Of a stretch of DNA of 64,000 bases, positions 23,734 to 36,954 are shown piece after piece (positions within the stretch are counted from its first letter, which is position 1; each line of letters starts with the position of its first letter). Position numbers and translations under genes: made by a program. The DNA is from Margaritispora aquatica (taxonomy: Eukaryota; Ascomycota; Leotiomycetes; Helotiales; Discinellaceae). The DNA is taken from NCBI GenBank assembly GCA_007644065.1, contig VJWN01000004.1, forward strand, positions 1,798,001 through 1,862,000, in the 5' to 3' direction. The notes beneath the pieces are model-generated. The model made no database searches, had not been told where the DNA came from, and saw only the letters and a list, made by a program, of their open reading frames with translations.

Positions 23734-24673
23734 ATGTCAAAGACATGCTTACAACTAGAGAATCTTCAATCAGAATGGAAGCAGATGTTCCAGCAAACAC
23801 TGCCCGCAGCCGCAACATCAAAATCAGACGCTCAAGTGAGTCTTTGCTGTAATAACTCCAAGTCATTCCCAGCTTGACTGACGAACTCTGCGGTCGAAAT
23901 GGCCCGTCCATGTCGACCATTGCTTTGCGCGAATCATCCTCGACTCCACGGTTGGGATCGATGCGCCGTGGATGACGAAGATCAAGAGCCCGGCTTATAA
24001 GAACATGTCAGAGGAACAATTGCAGGCTAGCATTGAGCTAGGTGAGAAGATCTTGAAGGGAGAAGTGGATTTGATCGAGCTAGACAATAGGAGTTTAGAG
24101 CTGCGGGGGAAGGGGAAGAAAGGCAGTGGGAAGGCGAGTGGGAAGATGGATAAAGCTGCGGTAGAGAAGAGGAAGAGAGAGATCGAAGATGCTGGGGACG
24201 GTGAAGAGGAAGAGAAGACAGCCAAGAAGGCTAGGTCTGCTTCACCAGCTAAGCAGGAGGAGAAGGAGTCGTCGCCAGCAGCACATACCATTAATGCAAC
24301 AGAGGAAGACCTACAACCATGGCTCAAGAAAATCGCCCTCTCTTCCAAAACAGACTTCCAGAAGAAAGTCCTTACAGCACTCTGCCAAGTCCCGCGTGGT
24401 AAATACTCTACGTACGGCGCGATATCCAAGCATCTGAACTCGTCACCTCGTGCTGTGGGTAACGCATTAAGGAATAATCCATTTGCCCCACATGTTCCAT
24501 GCCATAGGGTTCTGGCGAGTGGTGGTGGACTGGGTGGTTTCCATGGGAGTTGGGGGAAGAATGGTAAGGAGGGTTTACATGATGATAAGAAGAGGAAGCT
24601 GTTGAGGGAAGAGGGCGTGAAGTTTGATGGGAGGGGCGTGGTGGTTGGTGGGCCTTGGGAGGGGTTTACGTGA
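23734..24673 (+). CDS. O6-alkylguanine-DNA alkyltransferase-like protein; acceptor site damaged
   Basis: Intended model: exon 23734-23835 (34 codons) joined to 23894-24673, giving 293 residues. The C-terminal ~100 residues form the MGMT/Ogt DNA-binding and active-site domain: FQKKVLTALCQVPRGKYSTY, then GNALRNNPFAPHVPCHRVLA with the acceptor cysteine in PCHRV, then GGLGGFHGSW. The family transfers alkyl groups from O6-alkylguanine to this cysteine. The N-terminal part (WPVHVDHCFARIILD, then VGIDAPW and KIKSPAYKNM) is a conserved extension that I recall from fungal and some bacterial relatives. A lysine- and glutamate-rich linker, probably nuclear targeting, lies between. The expected CAG acceptor before TCGAAATGG reads CGG at 23891-23893, so the spliced start may be lost. 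If so, translation could begin at ATG 23972 (233 residues), still keeping the catalytic domain. Confidence 0.8.
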
Positions 24674-25098
24674 ATTCTATGAGGGCGTATTTTGACTATA
24701 CTTTTGATATTTTCGGCTCCTGATGAATTTCTTGGTTCGGTCATTTTTTACCAGCACTCTTAACTTCCAGGTTGGTTTGCGAACCAAAGCTGTATTTATT
24801 TATTGTGGTGTAGATTTCGTCCCAGACGAAGAGAGTCCAGGTTCATAGGACTGTACTTCCATACTTATATTAATGTGCCATGTCAACCGAAAGTCCAAGA
24901 GATGTCCCTCCATTCTCAAAGCTGCCTTGGTAACTAGCTGTTTCCAAATTTCAACCTGGGAGGACTTTCTTCCATCTTGATCACCTGACAACATGCTCTC
25001 GTCAGCCAAAACCTAGCGACTGGGTAATCCTTAGGCATGTGAGTCTCCCTTACCTACGTCCGTATGTCAACAAGCCCTACGGATTACTAAATGATCAG
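24674..25098. other. Intergenic after the alkyltransferase gene
   Basis: This holds the alkyltransferase 3' UTR. At its right end a GTGAGT (about 25040) and a TACTAAAT..CAG pair (25084-25098) look like the remains of an intron leading into the decayed frame that follows. Confidence 0.4.
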
Positions 25099-25481
25099 CC
25101 ACCTTCCATTCGGATGGATTGAAGTTGTTCGAGAAGGATAAGAAGGATGCGGGTTACGCATTCTCCTTCGGAGACGGCTCAGCAATTAACTCCCCTGTCG
25201 TCGGAGTTCGTCTCAATATGACCTCTTGGCCCCCAAATCATCTCGCAATTACTTATCACCGCTGATGCCTTCTCAATGCCATTGGCTATGAGTACGAAAG
25301 CGAAAATTCCAGCCCTATATGTCAAATGGTCAAAGCGAATGCAGCGGCATGGCCGGCGACAGTCAATAGTGGAGAGCCGTCACATTGGTTCAAAGCTTTC
25401 CCCAAAGTCTGCCTTTCATCCTGCTTCCTCAATCCTATGCAGCCTTTGCCATCAGTAATGCTGACCCATTCCTCGCTATAG
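25099..25481 (+). pseudogene. Decayed open frame, possible secreted-protein remnant
   Basis: After an intron-like acceptor at 25098, one frame stays open from 25101 to the stop at 25479-25481, apart from a single in-frame TGA at 25263-25265. Both sides look protein-like: AFSFGDGSAINSPVVGVRLN and SWPPNHLAITYHR before it, AIGYEYESENSSPICQMVKA and SHWFKAFPKVC after it. Paired cysteines suggest an exported protein. I cannot find a first exon with a start and signal peptide in the right phase; the upstream frame carries TAG codons. I do not recognise the family. It could also be a chance open frame. Confidence 0.35.
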
Positions 25482-25628
25482 TTAGTAAGAGTATCCCATT
25501 GGACGCCTTGTGATAGGGGTTTTAGACGAGGTGGATACTTTGTTCACCTAACACGCGGTCTTTTGGATGTTTATGACTCCAACGTTCTCCCGAGACATAA
25601 ACCGCATCTGGAGAAGAGGACCACAAGG

Positions 25629-27890
25629 ATGAGTGACCAGCCGAGTGTCAAACCCACAGCAAGAAATGGAAATAGGAAGCGTCAGAGAAAACCAAAAGTG
25701 AAAACTGGATGTGCAACTTGTAAAGTATGTCAGCTCACTCGTTGCTCAGCCCCCCTTTCTTACCGGTTATCATTTCTGATTTCTTCTAGATAAGACGAGT
25801 GAAATGCGATGAGACTCGTCCTCAATGCTTGTAATTAGCCCCCTCTTGCTATGGCAATTACTCTTTTCGCCAAGTTGAGACTGTCAAGTCATGAAATCAG
25901 GCAAATTCTTCCGAGCGGGAGATGCTTTGGAAACGTTTTCTGAATTTTCTCCGACTTCATTTTGCCAACCATCAATTCTCGCTAACACCAAACCAGGCGA
26001 TGCCAGAAGTTCGGTGATGGCTATTGCGATGGCTACGAGAACACTACCATCGTCAAGCCCGTAGCCAACGAGACACGAGCTCTTCTCCCAAAGACTACAG
26101 GCTTCATTGCTATTACTAGTACTCCACGACGCGATCCTGCACTTCAAGTCTTCAGAAACCAAGATGAATTTTCCAGTTTCCGGATCTACTGCGAGGAAGT
26201 TGCGCCGCAGCTGACATTTTGCGACAAGTCGATCTGGCGCCAGTTGCTTCTGCAAGCTGGGCAAGATCAGCCGTTCATTCGACACGCAATCATGGCGATT
26301 GGGAGTCTGAATAGGGCGTTGGAGGGTGAGAAGGGCTTTTTCCAAAAAGGGACAAGGGTGAGTCGTGATGGAATGGTGCTGAGTACGGCAGATAAGTCGA
26401 AGGAGAGGTTGTTTGCGATGGAGTGTTATGGGAAGTTTTTGAAGGGGACAGGGCAGTATCTAGGGAAGATGACGAAAGATGAGGGCAGGAGGATGGCATT
26501 AATTTCTTGTTTATTGGTGGTAAGTGCCTTCTCTTCGCAAGTTCCAAGATGTCTCCTTCACTTAAGCTGTGCTGCAGATGCGGATTTATTTCAGATATCA
26601 GCATGCCATCAATCCACCTCTACTGACAAGCCTAGGTATGTATAGAAAACATGAGTTACCGCTACAAAGCCGCCCAAACACATGCACAAAGCGGGTTTAA
26701 ACTCCTCGAAGAACTCAAAGCCAGCACACCAGACATGGACACTCTCACAGGCGTATCACCATCTTGCCCCGTCGAGTCCGACCTCATCGACCAGTTCAAC
26801 CGGCTCGATCTCCAATTCCTCGCTATCCACGAGGCACGCACACCCGGTGAACACCGGAATCTCAAGAACCAAGGCACAGAGAGCCTGAAACTCATGCCAG
26901 AGGTCTTCACTGATCTGAACGTTGCGAGACCGTACCTCGATCTCATCATGCGACGCACATACCATTTCATGGGCTACGCGCTTTCGAGACAAGCACCGAT
27001 TCTGCAGTTTGTCGAGGATCCAGATGATCTGTCCTGGAAAGCACCGTTTATTGATCCTCGAAGAAAGGACACGGATACACCCGTCCTCTCGGACGAGCTG
27101 CAGGTTGAGCAGGAGATCTTTGCAGCAGAGAATAGGCGGTGGGCGAAGGCTTTTGAGCCGATGTATCGAGCTGCGTTGAGGGATACTAGCTACCAGACTT
27201 CGCATAAGGTTATTCTGCTGAAGTTACACTCGATTACGATGATGATTCGGCTGGCGGGGAACTTGTCCCATACGGAGCTTATTTATGATCAGTATATTGA
27301 AGAGTTTAGAGAGGTTGTAAAGTTGTGCAAGATTCTACTGAAGGGGACGGAGAAGAATAGGCCGCTTGTTGGTGGTGCTTTTGCGTTTGACAGTAAGTGC
27401 TCTTGTTTTGATACTAGTTGCCTATCACCAAGATGTCTATCCGCATCTCAAATCCTGCCCCGAACCCGCAAGCGAAATTCTAATCACCCTTCATCTCCAC
27501 CACTGCCTACGTAACGCTAACCACCACCTCTTTTTTACAGTGGGGATCATAATCCCGCTCTCCACACCCGCCATGCACTGCCGCGACCGGCTCCTCCGCC
27601 GTGAAGCGATCCAGCTCCTCGCAGAGCGAAAGCTCTACCGAGAATTCCAATGGCCATCCGAGACATCTGCGGACGTAGCACGGTTCCTCATGGAGGTTGA
27701 GGAGGAAGGAATCGAGACCGACTTCATCCCCGAGCAGGCGCGTGCGCGCCTCACGGCTATCTTGTCGAATACGGAGGAGAGGACTGGGCATATCTTTTGC
27801 GTGAGGGGGTTTGGGGAGCATGCGAGGACTTATGATAGTAAAAGGGACTGGAGCGGGGCGGGAGCGTGGGATGCGCTGGGTATGGAGTGA
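25629..27890 (+). CDS. Zn2Cys6 transcription factor, complete
   Basis: Model: exons 25629-25724, 25790-25830, 25997-26519, 26636-27392, 27541-27890, giving 588 residues. The basic N-terminus (RKRQRKPKVKTG) leads into a full fungal zinc cluster, residues about 29-55: C-ATC-KIRRVKC-DETRPQC-LRC-QKFGDGYC. Two introns split this cluster, one 41-nt exon carrying its middle. The rest resembles the fungal-specific regulatory region, with AIGSLNRALEG, a long helical middle (YRYKAAQTHAQSGFKLLEEL) and the frequent MHCRDRLLRREAIQLL element near the C-terminus. It is likely a nuclear DNA-binding regulator; targets are unknown. It lies downstream of the alkyltransferase and the decayed frame, but no cluster of metabolic genes is nearby, so no pathway can be assigned. 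Confidence 0.9.
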
Positions 27891-30800
27891 GTGTCTTCCC
27901 TTTTTTGTTAGTTGGGTTGACTTGTTGTTGTATTTGTTTGTTGTTTTGGTTTGATGGTGCGTTGATGTAGGTGTGGGTGTGGATCATGATTGTGTGGATC
28001 TTTTGGTAGTACATCGTTCGATTTGATTGGGACATAAACTGACTTGATTGAGTACTAGTATCAGGTACGCCGGATTGGACTCTGTAGGGAGTGTGGAAGG
28101 GCATCATTGGCGATAGGCAGCATTTAGGTATGGGTGACCGGATGTAGAACACTAGAAGTGCATGCTAGATTTCTCTGTGAATATAAATGTGTGTTAGAAA
28201 GGTCTGCTCTAGGTATATAAACCAGTTGTATACTTGTTTCACAAAACCCGACTCTACCACAGCGGCTTGCAAAGTGAGATCATGATCTGTGTGGTGGAGA
28301 GATCGTGCTGCTGCTACAATTGCACATATACGTCTGTAATTTCGCTCTTGTGGTTTGGCGTCATGGTAAGCATACGTTTGGAAATGCAGCTAAAGATTCA
28401 CATCCGAAAATTGCCACCTGCTCATATAAATTCACAGCATCTCTCTCATTACCTAGTTGACAGGAGTTTGTCAGCTAGCATATGACGACAGCCGTCAACG
28501 AGCGTACGATCACAGCATTACCCTGCAAATACACAAGTCTGCTCTATGTAGCATAAAGCTAGATTGTAGAATGTGTACTATACAGACAAGCACCCTCCTT
28601 TCGCTCGCTCGCTCGAACGGTGGATGCTGATGGGGAATGAGGTAGGCTGGCTATATAGAAGCCGTGCAAGAACCTCTAGATCCACAATAATTTCTTCAGA
28701 ATAGATGTATGGTGTTCAACTCCACATGCGAGATACCTCGTTGTTCGAACATCGCTTGATATCTACCTACGTTTGTATCAATCATGCTATTCCATTCAGT
28801 AAGTTAGAATGTTTTACAGTTTACTCGCGGCTGTAAGTGAGAGTGAGAATGATTGAGGGTTGAGGATTGAGCGTATGCTATTGCTGTCATTGAGAAATGC
28901 AACTAACTCACTACCAAATACGTGATTATCTTGTTGTCAAGCATTAAACCCCAAAACAGCTAAGAGTACAGCAAAGACGTGGTCGAAAATATGGTTCAGT
29001 TACACTACAAAGATACTTGTATGGATGGGTTGAAGAAGGAATTAGGTAGGTCCCTGTACCGAATACATTGGTTCGACAGCATCAAATAGAGTTTCCAAGA
29101 TGAAAGAGTTGTTTGAGCAGCATGATTAGAAATGTCAGTGGAGCTTATATAGACGTGATTAGAGATAGCAATACGATCTGAGTGTAGGATGAGTGGTGGA
29201 AAGTGAGTGAGTAAGTCATAAGCCACAACCAACGAATGAATGATGATTTGGGACTTTGCTCTCGAGTGATATAAACAGCATCACACACCTAAAGGCCTTT
29301 CTAGATCCCAATAAGAGTTATTGTCCAGACTCAGATAGCAGCTGCATAAAAGGCTAGCACAACGCAGTACGAATTCCAACCAGATAAGCCTGAAATAAGT
29401 TGGCCGTGTCGCAGAATGGATTTGAAAGCAAGCAATTGATCGAGTTGCAGAAGAGATTTAGGCGATCATGCGCATCGAAATCAAATACCAGCGATGTAAT
29501 GGATTGGAATTTCCCACGTCTTTAATGTTCATTGTGAGAGTTGAAGGAACGAGAGGAAGGAGAGGAACGTGGCAGTGGTAAGCGAGCGCAAGACTTGACA
29601 GCAGCATCACCAACATCATGTTTCCGGAGTGACAGCAACGAGAGAATCGCCTGTTGACCCGCCAGTACTCCGGCATAGAATATAACAATGTGAACAGATA
29701 ATCCATAACTACGCCTTTCTCCTCGCTCTTCCCCACCATTGCAGTGAATTTGCACACTGTCGTCCGCTGTCTACACCAGTTCACGTACATCAAGCAGAAT
29801 CTTAGGAACCCGGAAGCGTGTCGGTGACAAAGCTGGTGTGTAAGTTATGTGTTTTATACCTTAGCATATCTGGAGGTTATGCTCGAAGTAAGTCTATGGA
29901 CTGATTGTAAGGTTCAGTTCTGCCCAAGGTTGAGCTCGATCTTTGGATGAGTTCGCTGTGCTAGATGAAGTTTCTGAAATCTCTTTGGAATCATATCAGC
30001 GACTGTATACAGAGAAGCATGGTAGGTGAGAATGAGATTGGTTTCGATTCATAGATTCACGATGTTGATGTCGTGGCGTGGCGTGAGAGTAGGTCCTTAG
30101 GTTGAGGGGAGAAAACTGACCACACGAGCAAATTGAGAAATACAAACTCCTCCAATTTCCAATTATTCAACAGTCTTGGTGAGCAATACTCTCTTTTGCC
30201 TCTTTCCTTGAGTAAAAGCTCAACCCTATACACCCACCCACGCACCAAGGTAGAGAAAGTAATTTCGCACTAGTTCGAAAGTCAATTCCACTCAAGCGGA
30301 TCTTTCAAAGCTGCAGTATAAAACTCGAGCTAACGTTGTGGTCCTGAATGCTCATGTATCGGAAATGTCAAGAAGATTGACTTCAGTGTTCTTGAAGGAA
30401 AGCTACTGAGAAACAATGACGTGTATTGTTGTTTGTGTGGAGGATGGTTTGAAGGAGGGTTGGAAATACATTACAACCTGTACTAAACGACACGATGCCT
30501 GCGTTGAAGCTACCTAAGCTGTGCTCAAATGCCGCGCGACAAAGGTCGGGAACAAATAACAGCAGCAAGAGATGTTGACAGTTGAAAGTATACCGAATTG
30601 CGGATCTAACAGAGGTTGTGTATCAACATCAATGTCAACATCACTGTGATTTGAAGTTTCCATCTGTCCATCTCAACACCGCTCCCACAGACACCGATAA
30701 AACGCAACCTAGCTTCTCATCTGCAGAAAAAGGGACATATCCTCCAACTTCTCCTCCAAGACAACTAAAAGAGTAGCACCGAGAAGCTGAAAACCAAAAT

Positions 30801-33800
30801 CATGTCCAATTCTCAAGTGGTGGCATGTTTTATACTTCAAGATTTCTAGAAGCTGGCAATCACAACTTCAACTTGACTTGTGAGAAGAAGGATACTTGAT
30901 GCAACAGTATAAGAGTCTACAGCTTCAACAAATCATGGAACTCATCATCATGCTGTAGGAAGGCTGGCTACGTGGGGATTTGGAGACGTGATAATTGTTG
31001 AAGGCTACAGCATATGACGACCCCCGCCGCTTAAACCCTTCTCATCACCTCGCCTTTCTCGCCCCAAACCCATCACCATATCCCAGCATCGCAACACGGT
31101 CATGTCATAGTAATTTCAGAAATTGTATCATTAGTAGCACCTTGATCTATGAAATGACGGCTGAGAAGTGAATTCGTGTTGGAAACATCCGAAGGATGAG
31201 TATGTTGTTCTGTTTGGGAATAACCGATGGGGATACGAAACAGACGGTAAGTGGAAATACCTCTCCCTACACTGTCGCTGTCACTGTCGCTGGCAGCGAA
31301 GTAGGTGGGGGGGCACATATCTGTTCAATGTTAACAACATTATACGTATAAACCCGACAGCACATGTAAATTCAAGAAAAACTCGACAGCAAAAGCACCT
31401 TAATCCAAGACGGACCTAAACTAGCGAATTTCTAACGGAATATAACTATTTCATGCAGTCTCACGAAGGATTTATAAGTAAAGCGAGCGAGCGAGAGAGC
31501 GAGTGAAATTTCCACCAAGTCCCATTGAAATCCAGACGTCCTGAAAGTTGTGGCTTGTTGATGCTGATACTGATGCTTGAAAAGTGGTATATTCACAATA
31601 AATGCAGTTTATGGGAGCTAATGGTGTTGCTGAAGTAGGATAGGTGTGAGAGGGAGAGGAGGGAGAGTGGAAAGGTAGGAGGAGGTTGGGGGTCTCGCTT
31701 AAACCAGGCGATGGAAATGAATGGTTGTGTAGTGAGTTGCATGAAGTTCGAAGAGCATGGCATAAATGAATAAGGAGTAGATTTTGCCATGGATGGAATA
31801 ATCTCAATTATGTGTTTTTTATTCAGAAGATTCTGATTACATCACGACCTCGTTGTGAAGTTTGTGTTGATTGTATCGAAACTAAACACGAAAACCACTA
31901 CCACTTCAGGAGCACAAGCGATGCCCATATACATACCACTACAGGTAATTGATCAACAGTACATCGTACCTAAGTCTATGTCATGATATGTATCGTGCAG
32001 TAAGCGTTCAGTCCATGGAAGCCCTGCCTTAAAACGAGAACGGCTTACGAGCAGATTGCCAATTACAAGCTAAGCTTTTCCACCGTTATGCAAACCCAGC
32101 ACGATGATGTGCTCTAAAAACTCTCTCCCTCTCGCAGATATGAGACTTAAAATCTGTCCTGCAGAACTCTACTGTACCAGTAACTTTCACGCTGCCTCTT
32201 TAAACGTGCTTCGGCATCTCTACGCCGTTTACACTCGGGAAAGCACGTATGATAAGCTCTGGTTTGAAGGGGTAGTAATAGTATTGTTTCCAGAGCCCCG
32301 TCAGAGTGGCTTAAGAATGAAGATGAAGATGTCCATGCAGAACCTCATGCTAATCAACGAATTTTCCATAAAACCGCGAAATTAGTCATGTAGGTAGTGA
32401 GATCCTACCTTGTCTTGCCTCAACGTTATTAATGGACAAGACTATCCAACGGTTTTGATGGCTACACGCATACAAGCAAACAGAATCCCAACATTTGCAG
32501 GGCAGCTAGTCAAGTCGACATGCATGCACTTGTACCGGTGTATGTACTGCTCAGAATCCCCGAAACCCTGTGCTAGATCCGACCAAGAGACTGGGCAAGT
32601 AAGTGACAGCGAGGGAAGGGAAGAAAGAGGAAAAGCGATGACACACATTGTAACGTTGGATAACTGCTAGCACTGGCGTAGTACCTTGCAGTTGAGCCGC
32701 CTGGTCTCGATATCTGATTGGCACGTGGATGAGGGACTTCTGCCGGTTTTGACGTCGTGGTGGCAAGATGCATGGTCCTGTACGAGATGCGCGTATTAGC
32801 TTGCTAGCTATCAATAGACTAGGTAGTGGGCTTGGAATGCAGGAACAAACGAGCAATGTAGAAAGTAGCATTAAAGTGCCGTCTAATAATACACTTTTGC
32901 GAGATTTTGCAGTCTTTTGTGTCAAGAAACCCGCTTAGTGGGGTAAGGAAATGCAAAATCTTGACAGCAATGTGCAGAATTGACTAAGTGCACATCAAAA
33001 GAGGGGCACAATCTGACTAAAATATCCAAATACGAGCTTCAAAGCACTTCTCCATGACACTTGATTCGGTAACACAAGTTGCAAGCTGCTATATCTGAGC
33101 ATAAGCGCTACGGGTCACGGCAAGCACGTTAATCGACTCTTCAATCTTGATATCACTTCAACTTTCTTGTTCACACTTGAGAATGGATCAGGATTGAGGA
33201 GAAAATTTGTATCGTCAGCCCTGCCACAATGAGATACCTATCTCGGTGGAATTGCTGTGGCACTCATGGAGGATATCCAAGATGGCGGTCTCTAGCACCG
33301 TTCTGGCCAACTCATTTGGCGTCAATTACCACGCGATACTGGTGTCACTTTCTTGGCAGGATAATCTCATGAGGCTCACCTAGCGAGAGTAACAGCTGTT
33401 GGTAATTCTTGAAAACTTGGAAAGAAGATGAGTTGAGAATGCTTAGTGCAAATCCCAGCTTCAACCAGAGGAACAATGCTTGTCTCTCCAAGTATCAACG
33501 GGGAATATTGTGAGGACTCGTCACCAAAAGCTGGATGAATAATCCTCAGCTGAGCATTGTGGACATTGCTGTCTCATTTCTTGGTTGCTTTTTCGTAGAA
33601 AACTCCTGATTCCTGATTGCAATCGCCGCAACTGGATTGGAGAAGTTGATTTTTGAAGTTCGTGCATTTGATGATGCGGAACGAGATGGGCAGACGTCTA
33701 TCCTCTGCCGTCCCCGGGGGAGATCAATCTTAGATATCGTATTCTTAGAGGGGGATCAGTGGATGGATGTTGAAGCTTGAAAGGAGGGAGACCTAACCGA

Positions 33801-35506
33801 TGTCATCATCAACTCGTATATCACTCTCTGTCCAAAGTCATCACTGTCAGCACTACCTTATTATTGTGTGTGTCAGTGCATGCAAGTAAGGATATAATGA
33901 TCCGTGAAAGGACCTAGATGGTGTGACAACTAACAAGGAGGCTATTCTCCTTTCGTATTATGACTGTGATGGCAAAGATGTCTTGGTTGTGAAGGATTCA
34001 TGTTCCTGAATCAAAAGCAAAAGCCAAAGCTCCAAAACAAGCGACATCTTCAATGCCCCTCTTCCTGCCAATGTTCCCCATTCGTCTTAGCGGATCTTAG
34101 TTGATCTTAGCTGATCGACGGCTTTTTCTTGTCAGGGGTAAAGATGATGATGAGCGCTAGGATGATTTCGAGAGTGGACAGGAACATGGAACATGGAACA
34201 TCGAACATCGGCAGAACACTTTAAGGTTAGCGAAAACAACAGGGCGAAATGGGTGGATGATCTTCAACCTCACATCCGATTCTGTACTACAAATAGACTT
34301 GGACGAAAATTGCTTCTGATCCTCTCCTATCTTGCCATGTCCTATCCTGATCTGGTTTAACACGACATGTCGATTTACATTTTTCATGATATATATATAA
34401 AAAAAAAAATATAAAAAAAGAACCTGTTGGATCCGGAATTTAGATCGGGTTCGAAAAGGGAAGAGAGTGAGGGTAGATGCAGATGCTGACTGCTGAGTAT
34501 CAATGTATCACTGCACTGCACAAGTCGATAGAACTGGATTTCCATCCTTCCTGTGGTAATCAGATCTAGTCAGGTCACTCGGATTATCGATTATCGATTA
34601 TCGATTATCAGTTATCGTTGTGCTGCCAATACTCTAATACTCTGCTACTCCAATACTTCATGCAGTCCTGGTCCCTCTCTCACGTAGGTAAGGTACTAAG
34701 GTAAGGTGGTGTCTCGGATTTCAGCAGGTACGGTAAAGAAAGGCGTTTCCTCTCGCGCCTCTCTCCTTTGGTCCTTCACTAAGATACTTACTACTTATAG
34801 ACGCTAGCAAGAAACATCTCGATTAGCGGCTCTTGGATTGTCCCCAAAGAGTAACGCTCGTTCTGCTTTTTTCCCTCAGGGAGTATCGGCCACTCCACGG
34901 GGACGCTACTATGTAAGGTACCTTACCTACTCTACTCTACTATCAAATACTTGGAAGACGCATCGGGAATTAGAAAAGGCCCAAACATCGAGGGCCGTCT
35001 CCACATCTGCCCGTCTGCCATCCCACCATCCCAAGAGCTCTCCTCGCAAGCGTCTAACCCCCGGGGCATAAACCTCCATCAGTTGACTATTCAAAACAAC
35101 TTACCGGTTTTTGCTTCTGGGATTCCGAAGCCTGGAAAGTGGAAACAGGAGACAAACACCAGTTCAACACCCAGAGCTCAGCTAACCGGAGGACTCGTAC
35201 ACACCAGACTCCTTTTACCCATTGCCTCCCCTTAGCCTACCGCCGGCATCCCAGCTTTTCAGCCTATCTCCCTTCTCCTATGGGAATCAATTAAGCCTTT
35301 AAGCCACACCTGATATACCTTGTCGCTCATCTCATCCATCCTGTCTCTCTTCTTCAACTCCAAGACCGCATTCTTCTTCTCTCGTCGAACGATTCCGCAT
35401 CTACATTCGTTTCCTACGACATTCGTTGCCAAAATTTCACGGCTGTAGTACTTCGACCATCATAATCTTTAATCCACATATTCTCGCCTCGTGCAATTGA
35501 CACGAG
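27891..35506. other. Gene-poor stretch of 7.6 kb
   Basis: I find no gene on either strand. Open frames are short and lack family features, and I see no transposon ends or long terminal repeats. Features seen: GCGA/GAGC runs (28605-28618, 31482-31504), GAACATG-type short repeats at about 34181-34208, an A/T-rich run (34387-34420), a GATTATC tandem (34582-34609) and several TAGGTAAGGTA/TACCTTACC words (34684-34707, 34912-34931). The last ~200 bases look like the leader of the GH16 gene. Confidence 0.5.
34582..34609. repeat. GATTATC tandem repeat, four units
   Basis: Four perfect 7-base GATTATC units follow each other, followed by a degenerate AGTTATC. The junctions create three palindromic ATCGAT sites. 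Confidence 0.9.
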
Positions 35507-36954
35507 ATGGAGGGAGGAATGCAGTACAGAGGTGGGAGTGCCATTTCGACGGCTACAACACCAATGAGGCCGGGAACTCCAGAGAGCAGAAAAAATCCAT
35601 TTGGAGACGATATCTCGCCAGCTCCAAGAGGCAACCCATTCTCTTCACCTTACACATCACGACCGGCTTCCTCGCTCGGATCTTCTTCAGCAGTACGAGG
35701 ACTTCCTGCCAGGTATTTTCACTCGAGGCGGGTACGGAAAGGAGAGGTAGAGCAGCCTTGGAGGGCAAATGTTGATCCTAAGGAGAAGTGGGTGACAATC
35801 ATTCCATTGATCGGATTGGCAATTGGCTTTGGAATTGCTGGGTTCTTGATCTACGATGGTATTTCTTCGGTCGTACATCACAAATACTGCCCAGTGCTGA
35901 GCGATGATTTCTCTAATGGATTCAACACGAATATCTGGACCAAGGAGAGTGAGGTGGGAGGATACGGGTGAGTTGTGAATCTGCCAATTAAAGATTGTAC
36001 TCTGACATCTCTAGAAATGGCCAGTTCGAACAGACCACATTCGGGGATGAGAACGTATTCGTTCAGGATGGCAAGCTGATCATCAAACCCACCCTCCAAG
36101 ATGCGACTCTTATCGATTCGAATACAGTCATCAATTTGACTTCGGATGGAACTTGTTCGTCTGATATTTTGAAGAATTGCGTCTCTGTGACGAATATTAC
36201 CACTGGAACCATTGTCCAGCCCGTCAAGTCTGGACGTGTCAACACAAAGCTTGGAGCGAGCATCAAGTACGGACGTGTTCAGGTCACTGCAAAACTTCCC
36301 GTCGGTGATTGGTTATGGCCTGCAATTTGGATGTTGCCAGTCACAGAGACTTATGGTGCTTGGCCATTGTCCGGCGAAATTGATATTGTTGAATCGCGAG
36401 GAAACAACCACACCTATGCCCAAGGTGGAAACAACATTGTTTCTTCTGCTCTCCATTGGGGTCCTGATTCTGCGAATGATGCTTGGTGGCGCACAAACGT
36501 GAAGAGGAGCGCTCTTCACACTACATACGCCAAGTCCGAACATACCTTTGGCCTCGAATGGTCTCAGAAGTATCTCTTCACCTACATCGACAGTACCATG
36601 CTTCAAGTTCTCTATACCAAATTTGATGAACCGCTATGGCAGCGTGGTGCATTTCCTTTCTCGGATAGCAATGGAACTAGATTGCAAGATCCATGGGGTC
36701 AGACTGGTCGCGATTCAACCCCATTCGACCAAGAATTTTACCTCATTCTCAACGTCGCTGTTGGAGGAACTAATGGTTGGTTCGCCGATGGTAAATCTGG
36801 CAAGCCATGGGTCGATAGTTCAGCAAATGCGAAAAGGCAGTTCTGGGAAGCTCGCGACGAGTGGTATCCAACCTGGACCGCGCCAGGAGCAGGCCAGATG
36901 GAGATCAGCAAGGTTGAGATGTGGTCTCAATGCGACGGTGATGAGAACAACTGA
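35507..36954 (+). CDS. Membrane-anchored GH16 family glycosidase/transglycosylase
   Basis: Model: exons 35507-35967 and 36015-36954, giving 466 residues. The N-terminal ~93 residues are Ser/Pro/Arg-rich and cytosolic. A single membrane span follows (about 95-117, WVTIIPLIGLAIGFGIAGFL), then the lumenal or external catalytic domain, making a type II membrane protein. The GH16 catalytic motif is EIDIVE at residues 275-280 (nucleophile Glu275, acid/base Glu280, helper Asp277). Other fold signatures are WPAIWMLP, EHTFGLEW and FYLILNVAVGG. GH16 enzymes cut or remodel beta-1,3/1,4-glucans or chitin-glucan links in the cell wall. The layout resembles fungal SKN1/KRE6-like or glucan-endoglucanase proteins; substrate cannot be read from the sequence. 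One 47-nt intron. A long gene-poor region lies on each side. Confidence 0.92.

Noticed and set aside
23995..24744. A 249-codon minus-strand open frame opposite the alkyltransferase
   Set aside because: The plus-strand reading contains the PCHRV active site and conserved domain, and the minus frame is low-complexity Ser/Phe-rich.
33378..33573. A 65-codon minus-strand open stretch without ATG that looks mildly protein-like
   Set aside because: It lacks a start codon, no consistent upstream exon could be joined and no family was recognised.
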